Source of the DNA: CAVRQM01 sp963822705
GTDB taxonomy: Bacteria; Pseudomonadota; Alphaproteobacteria; Acetobacterales; Acetobacteraceae
DNA length: 64,000 nt
Direction of reading: 5' to 3'
NCBI GenBank assembly: GCA_963822705.1
Contig: CAWGIX010000004.1
Location: 248,001 to 312,000 of the forward strand
The translations under genes and the position numbers were made by a program. The notes under the pieces were generated by a model. The model had not been told where the DNA came from. It searched no databases and worked only from the letters and a program-made list of their open reading frames with translations. Shown one piece after another: positions 26,465 to 35,839 of this stretch (positions within the stretch are counted from its first letter, which is position 1; each line of letters starts with the position of its first letter).

Positions 26465-26935
26465 ATGCCGACTATCATGAACCTGCACCGCATCGGCACG
26501 CTGCATACGCCGTTCCGGTCACGCGACGAGTGCCCGCGCAACGGCCGCCAGCCGAACCCGCCGCCACTGTGCTACGCGAGTCTATCGCCGGAGTTTCACG
26601 ATGGCCTGCTTGGCCTCGATGGGTTTTCGCATCTGATCGTGCTTTATTGGCTGCACGAGGCATCGTTTCGCGGCGAACTGGTGTTCACGCCGCCGTTCGA
26701 CGATACGCCGCGCGGCCTGTTCGCCACCCGCGCGCCGGGCCGGCCGAACCCTATCGGCCTATCGGTGGTGGCGTTCGACGGTTTTGAGGCCGATCGGCGG
26801 CTGCGGCTGCGCAACCTCGACTGCATCGATGGCACGCCGCTGCTCGATATAAAGCCGTACCTGCCCACCACGGATGCCGAGCCGCACGCCACTATGGGCT
26901 GGCTCGCCCCTCACGCCACCCGCCCCGCCGGGTGA
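26465..26935 (+). CDS. trmO: tRNA-Thr(GGU) m6t6A37 methyltransferase TrmO
   Basis: 156 residues, TsaA/YaeB-like beta-barrel SAM-dependent enzyme. Diagnostic stretches are GLDGFSHLIVLYWLHEA, TRAPGRPNPIGLSVV and LDCIDGTPLLDIKPYLP. ATG 26477 (MNLHRIG) is an equally likely start. It lacks the C-terminal domain of longer E. coli-like TrmO, as is common in alphaproteobacteria. It stands alone, divergent from the aspartate aminotransferase. Confidence 0.85.
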   Translation: MPTIMNLHRIGTLHTPFRSRDECPRNGRQPNPPPLCYASLSPEFHDGLLGLDGFSHLIVLYWLHEASFRGELVFTPPFDDTPRGLFATRAPGRPNPIGLSVVAFDGFEADRRLRLRNLDCIDGTPLLDIKPYLPTTDAEPHATMGWLAPHATRPAG

Positions 26936-27054
26936 GCGGCTTCTTTGGGCTGCTTAATGAGCGGTTTGCACGACTTCCATGAGATTTGCGGACAACGGTT
27001 GGTTCACCCGTTGCGGTATCGCGGTACCGGCGCATCACGCTGCGTCGGTGCTGC

Positions 27055-28686
27055 TTACTGCGCGCTCAAAGCCAACACCGGGGCGGCGGCGGCACGATTC
27101 TGGGGCGCGCCGTGTCCGGGAGCGGCACAGGCCAGCCGGTTCCCGGCGGCGCGCAACCCGGCGCGGTGGATGGCGGGAACATAGAAGCCCACTACAGCCG
27201 CTGTGCCGGTCGGCAGCGCGATTCGTATCCAGGTCGGCAGCAGGCCGCCCGGATATAGCTGGTGCAGCAATCCGACGCAGGCTGCCATCACCAGCGCGCA
27301 TCCCACCCCCTCGGCGCCACGGAACCAGAGCGGCTCCGGTGTTGCGGGTGGACGGTCGTCGCAGGCATAGGCAACCACGAGGCACAGCAACCCAAAGGGC
27401 GCCAGCCTGGGAACCAGGTTGGGTAACGGTGCACCCGTCGGCGGCCGGACCAGGTTCCCGAAGACCGTCAGAGCGGGCAGCAGGAGAGCTGCGGCAATCG
27501 CCGTGCCCAGGACAGCGACCAGCACATAGGCGGCGACCGGTCGGGCGCCGTCAGTTTCGCGGCGTGCAAAGGCGAAGCGGTGCATGAACCACAGCGTGAA
27601 CCCGATGCTGGTCACATAGGCGAGCGCGAGAATGCAGGGAATCCAGGCATGCGCCTGACCTCCCGGCAGGAAGGGGCGGATGAGCACGCTGCAGACGAAC
27701 AGGTAGGCGAGCAGGGCCAGACATAGCGTGGCGAGCTGGTTGATCGGGATGAATGGGCGCGGGACGTCTACCGTTTCGAATCCCATGAGATGCAGGCGGT
27801 CGCGCACGTCGCGCTCGCTCGGCTCGGACTGCAGGACCGCCCGGGACGTGAACAGTGCCAGATCGTCGAACCGGTCGAGGCATTGCTGCCGGAACGATTC
27901 GCGCTGATCGTGAACCAGGCTCTCGTAGACTGCCTGCGTCTTGGTTTCGCGCAGGCCGCGTGCTCCTGCCAGCCCGTTCGCGCCCTTTTCGGCGAACGCC
28001 AGCATGGCGGCGGTGAGCGCCCGGTCGTCCTCGTGGTATTGCGAAAAGAATTGCTCGTAGCGACGCCGCGTACGCAGCGCGTCGAGCCGCCGCCACAGCA
28101 GCAGCACCTTGGTGAAGCGCAGCTCCGAGAGCTCCCACTCGGTCTGCGCGTCCGCGCGCAGGAACTGGTTGGCCTGATCCGTCATGCGGCTGGCGCGCAC
28201 GTAATCGGCCAGTTCGGCTATGTCGGCAGGCGTCACCGAGAGGCTTTGCATCCGCAAGATTTTGGCGCGTCGGGTCACCTCAGCCGGTATGCAGGACAGC
28301 CGGAGAAAAAAGCTGAGCAGCGCAGCGTCGATCCGCTTCAGGTAGGGGATGCTGGGCAGCAGGGCGGTCATCACCACGGTAGCGGCGACCGGCGCGGGCA
28401 CGCTCGTGAGACTGCCGGTGTCGCCGGGCTTGTCGGGCGAGGCGCCGGGCGCTGCGCCGTAGTGGAACAGCAGGTCGTGTACGCCCGGCTGCTCCATGAT
28501 CACCGACAGCACGAGGAACAGGATGACGGAGGCGGTGAGGTAGGCGACCAAGCCCTGCCAGTACCAGGACTGCACGGTTGACGACCGGTTGCTGGCCGGC
28601 GTGTTGAACCGGCCCGCGGCGTAGAGCATCACCAACAGTACGAAGAAGGAGTAGGTTGCCGTCTGCGGCCCAAACACGGTGCCCAT
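27055..28686 (-). CDS. unknown membrane protein with central cytoplasmic domain
   Basis: 543 residues that I do not recognise. Three hydrophobic segments lie in residues 1-120 (including FFVLLVMLYAAGRF and ILFLVLSVI), then a polar, mostly helical domain rich in Arg and Glu (residues 135-320) with no cysteine pair or nucleotide motif. Five or six more hydrophobic segments follow to residue 505. The last 35 residues are Ala/Arg-rich. A signalling or transport role is possible, but nothing specific supports either. Confidence 0.7.
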   Translation of the reverse strand: MGTVFGPQTATYSFFVLLVMLYAAGRFNTPASNRSSTVQSWYWQGLVAYLTASVILFLVLSVIMEQPGVHDLLFHYGAAPGASPDKPGDTGSLTSVPAPVAATVVMTALLPSIPYLKRIDAALLSFFLRLSCIPAEVTRRAKILRMQSLSVTPADIAELADYVRASRMTDQANQFLRADAQTEWELSELRFTKVLLLWRRLDALRTRRRYEQFFSQYHEDDRALTAAMLAFAEKGANGLAGARGLRETKTQAVYESLVHDQRESFRQQCLDRFDDLALFTSRAVLQSEPSERDVRDRLHLMGFETVDVPRPFIPINQLATLCLALLAYLFVCSVLIRPFLPGGQAHAWIPCILALAYVTSIGFTLWFMHRFAFARRETDGARPVAAYVLVAVLGTAIAAALLLPALTVFGNLVRPPTGAPLPNLVPRLAPFGLLCLVVAYACDDRPPATPEPLWFRGAEGVGCALVMAACVGLLHQLYPGGLLPTWIRIALPTGTAAVVGFYVPAIHRAGLRAAGNRLACAAPGHGAPQNRAAAAPVLALSAQ

Positions 28687-29057
28687 GGCTGATCCTCCGC
28701 GACTTTGGCAGAATGCTATCGCGTTCGGAGCCAGGCCGGTGTGAAGGGGGTCACACCAGCGGTCTTATAGGATGACCGCTCGTGGTCGAACCAGACATAG
28801 GACACGCGCACCCTCGATGACTGGTTCGCGTCCATCCAGGCCATCAGCAGGCTAATTCCGGTCGCCTAATTGCGGGCCCAGCTGTTCGCTCGCAAAGTGG
28901 TTTGACTGGCACTATCGGGCTTTCCGCCAGGCATCAAAGCGCGTTCGATTAATCGGCTCCAGGATGGGACATGTAGAAGGGCGAAGCAAGGAACGTCGGC
29001 AGAACCGGCGGCACGAGTTGACCCCGCGGCTGCCGACGGCGGGGCCACCCGGCCGAA
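28687..29057. other. 371-base gap with no gene seen
   Basis: Upstream of the membrane protein and after the end of the HEPN/Toprim gene. I see no sustained coding frame or strong hairpin. A short imperfect direct/inverted motif (GGTGTGAAGGGGGTCACACC near 28738) could be an operator for the leftward membrane protein gene. Confidence 0.4.
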
Positions 29058-29963
29058 TTAGGACGGCACCGCTTCCACCGCACAGACCTGCAGGATGTGG
29101 GACCACAAAAGCCGAAGCTTGGTTAGATCGTAGCAATCGTTGCCGACGTGGGCGAAGAACTGCTTCGTGACTCTTCCTTTGCCAGCAGCTCGCCTTGGTA
29201 CGCTCCCAATTCAGAATTAAAGCAGGTCCAGCGGATCGCCCGCTCCGCCCTTGGCCCGAAAGCGAGATCAAGGAAGCTTTCAATCGCCACCGCGCGGCCG
29301 TTCACGTCCTCGGTCAAGCGACCTGACGGGCCAAGCGTCGGAAAGGCGCGGAACCCTTCAAGGTCGGGAAGCCGGACGAGGCGGATGTTTAACGGCATCT
29401 GGAGCCGGCCGAGCTTCTGCAGCGCGGCCTGACCGGCGGTGTCGTTGTCCAACACCACCACAATCTTGTTCTGCACCCTGATCGCAGCCAGTCCCTTGCA
29501 GAAGTTGACCAGGTTGCCGGTGCCGGTGAAGGGGTAGTTATCCCTCAGGCATCACGCGCTGGAACGCCTGATCCCGCAGGAGAAAGCTGGCGAACTCGCC
29601 CAGATCGAACTCCCGCTCGTACTTGATTCGTCCGCACTCGGTCGAGATCGACAACCCGTAACGCCTCACAAAAGTATCGAAGCTGATGCTCATTTTAGGG
29701 TAGTAGTTCGGGATGCGGTCGATTGTCGCCTGATATACCCGACGGCATCCCTTCAAGCTAAATCCGAGTAGCTCTAGACGCGGCATAATGTGCCGCAACT
29801 CGCGCACATAGGCAGGCTTCCGCTCCACGACATCGTCCGCATAATAGTAATCCGCCTCGGCGACGTCGGTCGCACGGAACAGAGGCGAGTGGTTGATGAA
29901 GGCGTTATTCTTGCCCCAGTCGACTTCGAGCCGCCCAAGGCGCAGCGTGATCATCGAGCCCAT
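29058..29963 (-). pseudogene. HEPN/Toprim-associated protein (two frameshifts)
   Basis: Single gene read in three frames. From ATG 29963: MGSMITLRLGRLEVDWGKN, SPLFRATDVAEADYYYADD and RHIMPRLELLGFSLKGCRR, which fit the HEPN/Toprim N-terminal domain. After PEG at 29538 a one-base shift gives DNYPFTGTGNLVNFCKG and then a Toprim-like KIVVVLDNDTAGQAALQKL. A second shift near 29165 restores TKQFFAHVGNDCYDLTKL and a stop at 29058. Such proteins are thought to act in phage defence or RNA-level conflict. It stands alone here with no partner genes. Confidence 0.55.
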
Positions 29964-30226
29964 TGCCCGGCACTCTACCGCAGACACGCTGGGCTAGCCC
30001 AGCGGCGTGAGCGTCCGGTTTTCTGGGTTCAGCGCCCAAGGGCGGACACGCAGCTTTGGGCCAAATCTCAGCCGTTTGGTCCACACTCATCGAGGACCGC
30101 TTGGGTCGAAAGCGGTCAGCGATCGAGGCGGTTGGTATCACACACGTCGCCGCTGCCCTTGTCAGGAAATCGGTTCACGATAGTCTGCCCCCGCCCGCGG
30201 ACGAGCCGGGGCCTCGGGGGAACGCG

Positions 30227-31015
30227 ATGAGCCGAAAAATGTTGGGCGACAAGGCGCTGGTCGTCGCCATGGACCACGCGCGCACGCTGGGCGTGGTGCC
30301 CGGCCTGGAAGACCCTGGAGCGGTGGTCGACCGCGTGCTGGACGCCGGCGCCGACGCGGTGATGACCTCGTACGGCGTGATCAAACAGTATCGCTCGCGG
30401 TTGATCGGACGGGTGCCGACGTTCTTGCGCCTGGACGGTGGCCCTTCGATCTACCTGGAAGACTGGCTGCGCTTTTCCGATTGGCGGCTGCTGCACACCG
30501 TTGAGGACGCGCGCCGGCTGGGGGTGGACGGCGTGTGCCTGATGGGATTCTTGGGCGCCAAGGTGGAAATGGACACCTACTCCATCGTCGCGCGCGTGGT
30601 GGGCGACTGCGCGGCGGACGGGCTGCCGGTGATGGTCGAGGCGCTGCCATGCCCGACCGAGCGCATTCCGGACACGATGGACGCCAAAGCCATGGCCTCG
30701 GCCAGCCGCATCGCCTTCGAACTGGGGGCGGACATCATCAAGACCTATTACACGGGCAGCGCGGAAAGCTTCCGCACCGTCACATCGTCCTGTCCGGTTC
30801 CGGTGATGATCGCGGGCGGCACGCGCATGGACACGGTGCGCGCGGCGCTGGAGGTGGTGCATGGCAGCATTGCAGCCGGCGGCAAGGGCGTCGTGTTCGG
30901 CCGCAACATCTGGCAGAATCCGACGCCGGGCGCGGTGGTCAAGGCGATGAAGGCGATCATCCATGACGGGGCGAGCGTGGACGCCGCCATGAAAGCGGCG
31001 GACCTTCCGGGGTGA
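30227..31015 (+). CDS. DhnA/LsrF-type class I aldolase
   Basis: 262 residues. LVVAMDHARTLG near the N-terminus (the conserved Asp-His), a Schiff-base Lys in ADIIKTYYTG, and a phosphate-binding GGKGVVFGRNIWQ at the C-terminus place it with DhnA/FbaB/LsrF. ATG 30227 follows CGGGGGA. The stop overlaps the GTG of the FGGY kinase. It likely splits the phosphorylated sugar made by that kinase. Confidence 0.85.
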   Translation: MSRKMLGDKALVVAMDHARTLGVVPGLEDPGAVVDRVLDAGADAVMTSYGVIKQYRSRLIGRVPTFLRLDGGPSIYLEDWLRFSDWRLLHTVEDARRLGVDGVCLMGFLGAKVEMDTYSIVARVVGDCAADGLPVMVEALPCPTERIPDTMDAKAMASASRIAFELGADIIKTYYTGSAESFRTVTSSCPVPVMIAGGTRMDTVRAALEVVHGSIAAGGKGVVFGRNIWQNPTPGAVVKAMKAIIHDGASVDAAMKAADLPG

Positions 31016-32562
31016 GCGGACGCGGCCCCGAGGGGCCGTTCCTCATCGGTATCGACTTCGGCTCGCAAAGCCTGCGCGCGCTGCTGGCCGACGCGTCCGG
31101 TCGCACGGTGCATGTCGCGGTACGCCCTACGCCCGTGCGTGATCTCGGCGCCGGGTGCGCCGAATACGACTGCGACCAAGCCTGGCACGATATTGCGACC
31201 ATCCTTGGCGAACTCGCAGCAAGAATCCCGGCGGGAGGAACGGTGGCCGGCATTGCGGCGGCCAGTGTGGGCGAGGCCTGTGTGCTGCTCGACGGCGCGG
31301 GGCGGGTGCTGGCGCCGGTGTTGGCCTGGTTCGACCGGCGCACCGAGCCGGTTGCCGACATGCTGGCGCAGACGCTTGGCACTGACGCGGTTTATGAGCG
31401 CACGGGGCAGGCGATCGATTCCACCCTGACGCTCTGCAAGCTGCTGTGGCATCGCCAGGCCGACCCCGCATTGTTCTCGCGGGTCGAAAAAGTGCTGAAC
31501 ATCGCGGACTGGATCGCCTTTCGCCTGTGCGGCGAGGCGGCCACCGACCCGAGCCTGGCCTCACGCACCTTGTGCATGGACTTGCGCACCGGGGCGTGGT
31601 CGCGGCCGTTGCTGGAGGCGGTGCAGCTCGACCCGGCTTTGCTCCCAAAAATCCGCCCTAGCGGCACGGCGCTCGGCCCGGTGCGCCCCGAGGTGCTGGC
31701 GCAAACCGGGTTGCCGGGCCGCCCGGTCGTCGGCGTGGGCGGGCATGACCACGTGGTCGGCGGTTTTGCCGCCGGCAGCGCGCGGCCGGGGTTCTTGCTC
31801 GACAGCATGGGCACCGCCGAGGCGCTGTTCTTCACCCTCCCGGCACCGGTGTTGGCCCCGGAAGTGCGGTCCGGCGGGTACGCCCAGGGGCTGATGCGGG
31901 CCGATCGGCCACTGGCGTATCTGGGCAGCGGCATGGACAGTTCCGGCGGGTCGGTGGAGTGGCTGCGGCGGCTGCTGGGCGACCCGCCCGGACGAAAAAC
32001 CGTGGAACAGGAGGCGGCGTCGATGCCGCCCGGAAGCGGCGGCGTCTGTTTCGTGCCGCACCTGCTGTACAGCACCCCGCCACACTGGGACGTGGCGGCA
32101 CGGGGCGCGTTCGTGGGGCTGACCACCGCCACGGACCGTGGCGCGCTGTTCCGCAGCGTTTTCGAGGGGCTGGCAATGGAGGCGCGGCTGGTGGTCGATG
32201 CCATCGCCGCGCTGCCGGGCGTGGGCGCGCCCAAGGATATTCGCGTCATCGGCGGGTCGACCCAGAATAGCCTGTTCTTGCAGATAAAAGCCTCGGCGAT
32301 GGGCCGCCCGCTCACGGTCCTGGCGGAGCCGGAAACCACCGCGCTGGGTGCGGCCTTGCTGGGTGGCATCGCGGCCGGACTGTGGCCCGGCCTGGAGCCC
32401 GCCCTGGCGAACATCGTTCAGGACCGTCGCACGGTGGAACCGGTGGCCGAATGGGTGCCGCGCTATGAGGCGCTTTACGAGCAGGTGCATCGTCGCCTCT
32501 ACTCCGCGCTGCGGCCGATCAACCATGCACTGGCGGCCTTGCAATCCACGCCCGGCGCATGA
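31012..32562 (+). CDS. FGGY-family carbohydrate kinase
   Basis: 516 residues from GTG 31012, overlapping the aldolase stop. The N-terminal ATP loop is IGIDFGSQSLRA; GVGGHDHVVGGFAAGS and RVIGGSTQNSLFLQIKAS are the FGGY second-domain motifs. The catalytic Asp is in GGHDHV. Sugar specificity cannot be read, but association with an LsrF-like aldolase and a ribose-like binding protein recalls LsrK-type or pentulose kinases. Confidence 0.85.
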   Translation: MSGRGPEGPFLIGIDFGSQSLRALLADASGRTVHVAVRPTPVRDLGAGCAEYDCDQAWHDIATILGELAARIPAGGTVAGIAAASVGEACVLLDGAGRVLAPVLAWFDRRTEPVADMLAQTLGTDAVYERTGQAIDSTLTLCKLLWHRQADPALFSRVEKVLNIADWIAFRLCGEAATDPSLASRTLCMDLRTGAWSRPLLEAVQLDPALLPKIRPSGTALGPVRPEVLAQTGLPGRPVVGVGGHDHVVGGFAAGSARPGFLLDSMGTAEALFFTLPAPVLAPEVRSGGYAQGLMRADRPLAYLGSGMDSSGGSVEWLRRLLGDPPGRKTVEQEAASMPPGSGGVCFVPHLLYSTPPHWDVAARGAFVGLTTATDRGALFRSVFEGLAMEARLVVDAIAALPGVGAPKDIRVIGGSTQNSLFLQIKASAMGRPLTVLAEPETTALGAALLGGIAAGLWPGLEPALANIVQDRRTVEPVAEWVPRYEALYEQVHRRLYSALRPINHALAALQSTPGA

Positions 32563-32596
32563 CGCGGCGGGTCACTCACCAGGGGAGGAACCAACC

Positions 32597-33569
32597 ATGA
32601 AAAGGCTTTTTGGCGCGGCGTTGGCCGTGCTGGCGATCGCGGCGGCCGGACCGGCCGGCGCAGCGGGCAAGAACTATACGATCACGCTCATTCCCGGGCT
32701 GACCACCGACGCGTTCTACATCACCATGCACAAGGGCGCGGACGCGGCGGCGGCGGCGCTCGGCGACACGCTGAACTTTCAGGGCGCGCCGGACTTTAAT
32801 CCGGTGACGCAGGTGCCGGTGCTGGATGCGGTCATCGCACGGCACCCCGACGCCATCCTGATCGCGCCCACCGACAAGGTGCAGTTGGTCGAGCCGCTGA
32901 AGAAGGCGGTGGACGCCGGCATCAAGGTGATTACGGTCGACACCTTCATCGGCACCGGCAAATACCAGACCGGCGCCGGCAACGCCGATTTCCCGCTCTC
33001 CTACGTCGCCTCCGACAACATTCTGGGCGGCGAGATCGCGGCGCGGGCGCTAGCCAAGGCGATCGGCGACAAGGGCAAGGTGTATGTATCCAACGTCGTG
33101 CCCGGGGTATCGACCACCGATCAGCGCGAAGAAGGTTTCAAGGAGGAGATGAAAAAACATCCCGGCATCACCGTGCTGGAGACGCAGTTCAACAACGACG
33201 ACGCCAACAAGGCGGCGAGCCAGTTGCAGTCGGTGCTGGCGCGCAACAGCGATCTGGCCGGCGTGTTCGGCGCCAACCTGTTCTCGGCGCTCGGTGCCGC
33301 GAACGGCGTGAAGCAGTCAGGCGCATCCGGCAAAAGTGCGGGTGGTGGCGTTCGACGCGCCGACCTCGATCGTGGATCAGATCAAGAGCGGGCTGGTCGA
33401 CATCGCCATCGCCCAGCACCCGTCTGAGATCGGCTATTTCGGCGTCGTGGCGGCGCACGCCGCCCTGTCCGGGCAGTCGATCCCGACCAATATCGGTACC
33501 GGGTTCACGGTGATCGACAAGACCAACGTCGACGATCCGGCGGTGAAGAAGTTCATCTACAGCGATTGA
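32597..33569 (+). pseudogene. ribose-type periplasmic sugar-binding protein (one frameshift)
   Basis: Solute-binding protein of about 323 residues. Signal peptide MKRLFGAALAVLAIAAAGPAGA, then a type 1 periplasmic fold (GADAAAAALG, VTQVPVLDAVIARHPDAILIA, VITVDTFIGTG). An extra A in the AAAA run near 33336 breaks the frame; the rest reads RVVAFDAPTSIVDQIKSG to FIYSD. GGGGAGG precedes ATG 32597. No permease or ATPase follows, so if functional it must use another importer, possibly one elsewhere in the genome. Confidence 0.8.
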
Positions 33570-33618
33570 GGCGCTGCGCGTAACGGTAACCTCAACGTCC
33601 TGAGGCGGCGGACTTCCC

Positions 33619-33703
33619 CCTTCACCCCGGCCCTCTCCCCAAGCGGGGGCGAGGGTGCAGCGCTTCTCCCTCTCCCTCTCGGAGAGGGCCGGGGTGAGGG
33701 TCC
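33619..33703. repeat. inverted repeat element, copy A
   Basis: About 85 bases between the sugar-binding protein and transketolase. The arms are TTCACCCCGGCCCTCTCCC and its near-complement GGAGAGGGCCGGGGTGAGG, with purine/pyrimidine-biased sequence between. The same element occurs at 37944-38028. It could fold as a long hairpin and act as a transcription barrier. Confidence 0.8.
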
Positions 33704-33792
33704 TGCGCTGCCGCAAACGTGAGCCGGCCCGGCTTCCTTCCCCTGCCGAATGAGGTATGTCTGCGCCTACCCATGCCGGAGGCAATGCGCCC

Positions 33793-35835
33793 ATGGATGC
33801 CAACACCCAAAGCATCGACAAGACCGCCATCGACACCATCCGCACGCTGGCGATGGACGCGGTACAAAAGGCGAAATCGGGCCATCCCGGCACGCCGATG
33901 GCGCTGGCCCCGGTCGGCTACACGCTGTGGCAGGAGATGTACGACTACGACCCGGCCAAGCCTGATTGGCCCAACCGCGACCGTTTCGTGCTGTCCGTGG
34001 GCCATGCCTCGATGCTGCTTTATGCCCTGATCTTTCTGGCCGGCGTGAAAGACCCGTCGGGCGGCGAAGCGGTAAGCCTGGACGACATCAAGCAATTTCG
34101 GCAGCTGTCCAGCCGCACGCCGGGCCATCCCGAGTACCGCCTCACCACCGGCGTGGAAACGACCACAGGTCCGCTGGGTCAGGGCTGCGGCAACTCGGTC
34201 GGCATGGCAATGGCCGAACGGATGCTCGCCACCCGTTACAACAAGCCTGGCTTTGCCATCTTCGATCATCATGTCTGGGTGCTGGCCGGCGACGGCGACA
34301 TGATGGAGGGCATCTCCAGCGAGGCTGCGTCCGTGGCCGGTCACTTGCGGCTCGGCAACCTGACCTGGATTTATGACAGCAACCGCATCACCATCGAGGG
34401 CAGCACTGATCTCGCGTTCGATGAAGACGTGGCGGCCAGGTTCGCCGCATATGGATGGCACGTCCAGGACGTGCCGGATGTCGAGGATACCGCGCGCGTG
34501 CTGGCGGCCTTGCGCGAGGCGAAAGCGGTCACCGACCGGCCCAGCTTCATTCGGGTGCACAGCATCATCGGCCGCGGCGCGCCGCACAAGGCCGGTACGC
34601 GCGAGGCGCACGGCGAGCCGCTGGGCGATGAGGAGATCAAGGGCGCGAAACGTTTCTACGGCTGGCCCGAGGACGCCCAGTTCTGGGTGCCCGATGGCGT
34701 GCAACGGCGCTTTGCGGAAAAGCTGGGCGCGCGCGGCGCAAAAATGTCGGCCGAATGGGAGGAGCTGTTCGGCCGCTACCAGCGCGAATACCCCGACTCG
34801 GCACAGGAGTTGAAGCTGATTGCGGAACATAAGCTGCCGGAGGGCTGGGATGCCGACATCCCGTCATTCCCCGCCGACGCAAAAGGGATCGCTTCGCGCG
34901 ACAGCAGCCAAAAAGTGCTGAACGCGATCGGGCCGCACGTACCTTGGCTGATCGGCGGTGCCGCGGACCTTGCGCCGTCCACCAAGAGCAATTTTACGTT
35001 TCAGGGCGCGGGCAATTTCGAGGCCGGCGAGTACGGCGGCCGCAACCTGCATTTCGGCATCCGCGAGCACACGATGGGCGCCGTGGTCAACGGCATGGCG
35101 ACTTACGGGCTACGCAGCTACGGCTCGACGTTCCTGATCTTTTCCGATTACATGAAGGCGCCGATCCGGTTGTCGGCGATCATGGAACTGCCGGTGATCT
35201 ACATCTTCACCCACGACAGTATCGGCGTGGGCGAAGACGGCCCGACCCACCAGCCGATCGAACAGCTTTCGACGTTGCGCGCGATCCCGGGCATGATCAC
35301 CATCCGGCCCGGCGACGCCAACGAGGTTGCCGAGGCATGGCGGGTGGCGATGCGCCAGACCCACGAGCCGGTGGCGTTTGCACTCTCGCGCCAGGTGCTG
35401 CCGACGCTCGATCGGCAAAAGTACGCTGCCGCGTCGGGGCTGGAGCGGGGCGCCTACGTGATGCGCGACTCGCCCGGCGGCGAGCCGCACGTGATTCTCA
35501 TGGCCACCGGCAGCGAAGTCTCGATGATTGCGAAAGCCGCGGACACGCTTGAAGCGGAGGGCATCCGGACCCGTCTAATTTCCATGCCGTCATGGGATCT
35601 GTTCGAGAAGCAGGACGACGACTACCGCGAGAGCGTGCTGCCGAAACACATCAGGGCTCGTGTCGCGGTGGAGCAGGCGGCGACGATGGGCTGGGACCGC
35701 TATACCGGCGTGGACGGCGCGATCATCGCCATGCACACGTTCGGCGCCTCGGCGCCGCTGGCCAAACTGCAAGAAAAGTTCGGATTTTCGGCCGAAAAGG
35801 TGGTCGAGGCGGCGCGCAAGCAGGCGAAGGGCTAG
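33793..35835 (+). CDS. tkt: transketolase
   Basis: 680 residues from ATG 33793 (692 from an in-frame ATG at 33757). Thiamine diphosphate enzyme of the pentose phosphate pathway. Conserved segments include AKSGHPGTPMALAPVGY, TTGPLGQGCGNSVGMA, the ThDP motif beginning GDGDMMEG (with the late Asn in SNRITIEG), and HDSIGVGEDGPTHQPIEQL near residue 460. It is 5 bases before zwf and so co-transcribed with it. Confidence 0.93.
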   Translation: MDANTQSIDKTAIDTIRTLAMDAVQKAKSGHPGTPMALAPVGYTLWQEMYDYDPAKPDWPNRDRFVLSVGHASMLLYALIFLAGVKDPSGGEAVSLDDIKQFRQLSSRTPGHPEYRLTTGVETTTGPLGQGCGNSVGMAMAERMLATRYNKPGFAIFDHHVWVLAGDGDMMEGISSEAASVAGHLRLGNLTWIYDSNRITIEGSTDLAFDEDVAARFAAYGWHVQDVPDVEDTARVLAALREAKAVTDRPSFIRVHSIIGRGAPHKAGTREAHGEPLGDEEIKGAKRFYGWPEDAQFWVPDGVQRRFAEKLGARGAKMSAEWEELFGRYQREYPDSAQELKLIAEHKLPEGWDADIPSFPADAKGIASRDSSQKVLNAIGPHVPWLIGGAADLAPSTKSNFTFQGAGNFEAGEYGGRNLHFGIREHTMGAVVNGMATYGLRSYGSTFLIFSDYMKAPIRLSAIMELPVIYIFTHDSIGVGEDGPTHQPIEQLSTLRAIPGMITIRPGDANEVAEAWRVAMRQTHEPVAFALSRQVLPTLDRQKYAAASGLERGAYVMRDSPGGEPHVILMATGSEVSMIAKAADTLEAEGIRTRLISMPSWDLFEKQDDDYRESVLPKHIRARVAVEQAATMGWDRYTGVDGAIIAMHTFGASAPLAKLQEKFGFSAEKVVEAARKQAKG

Positions 35836-35839
35836 CGCC

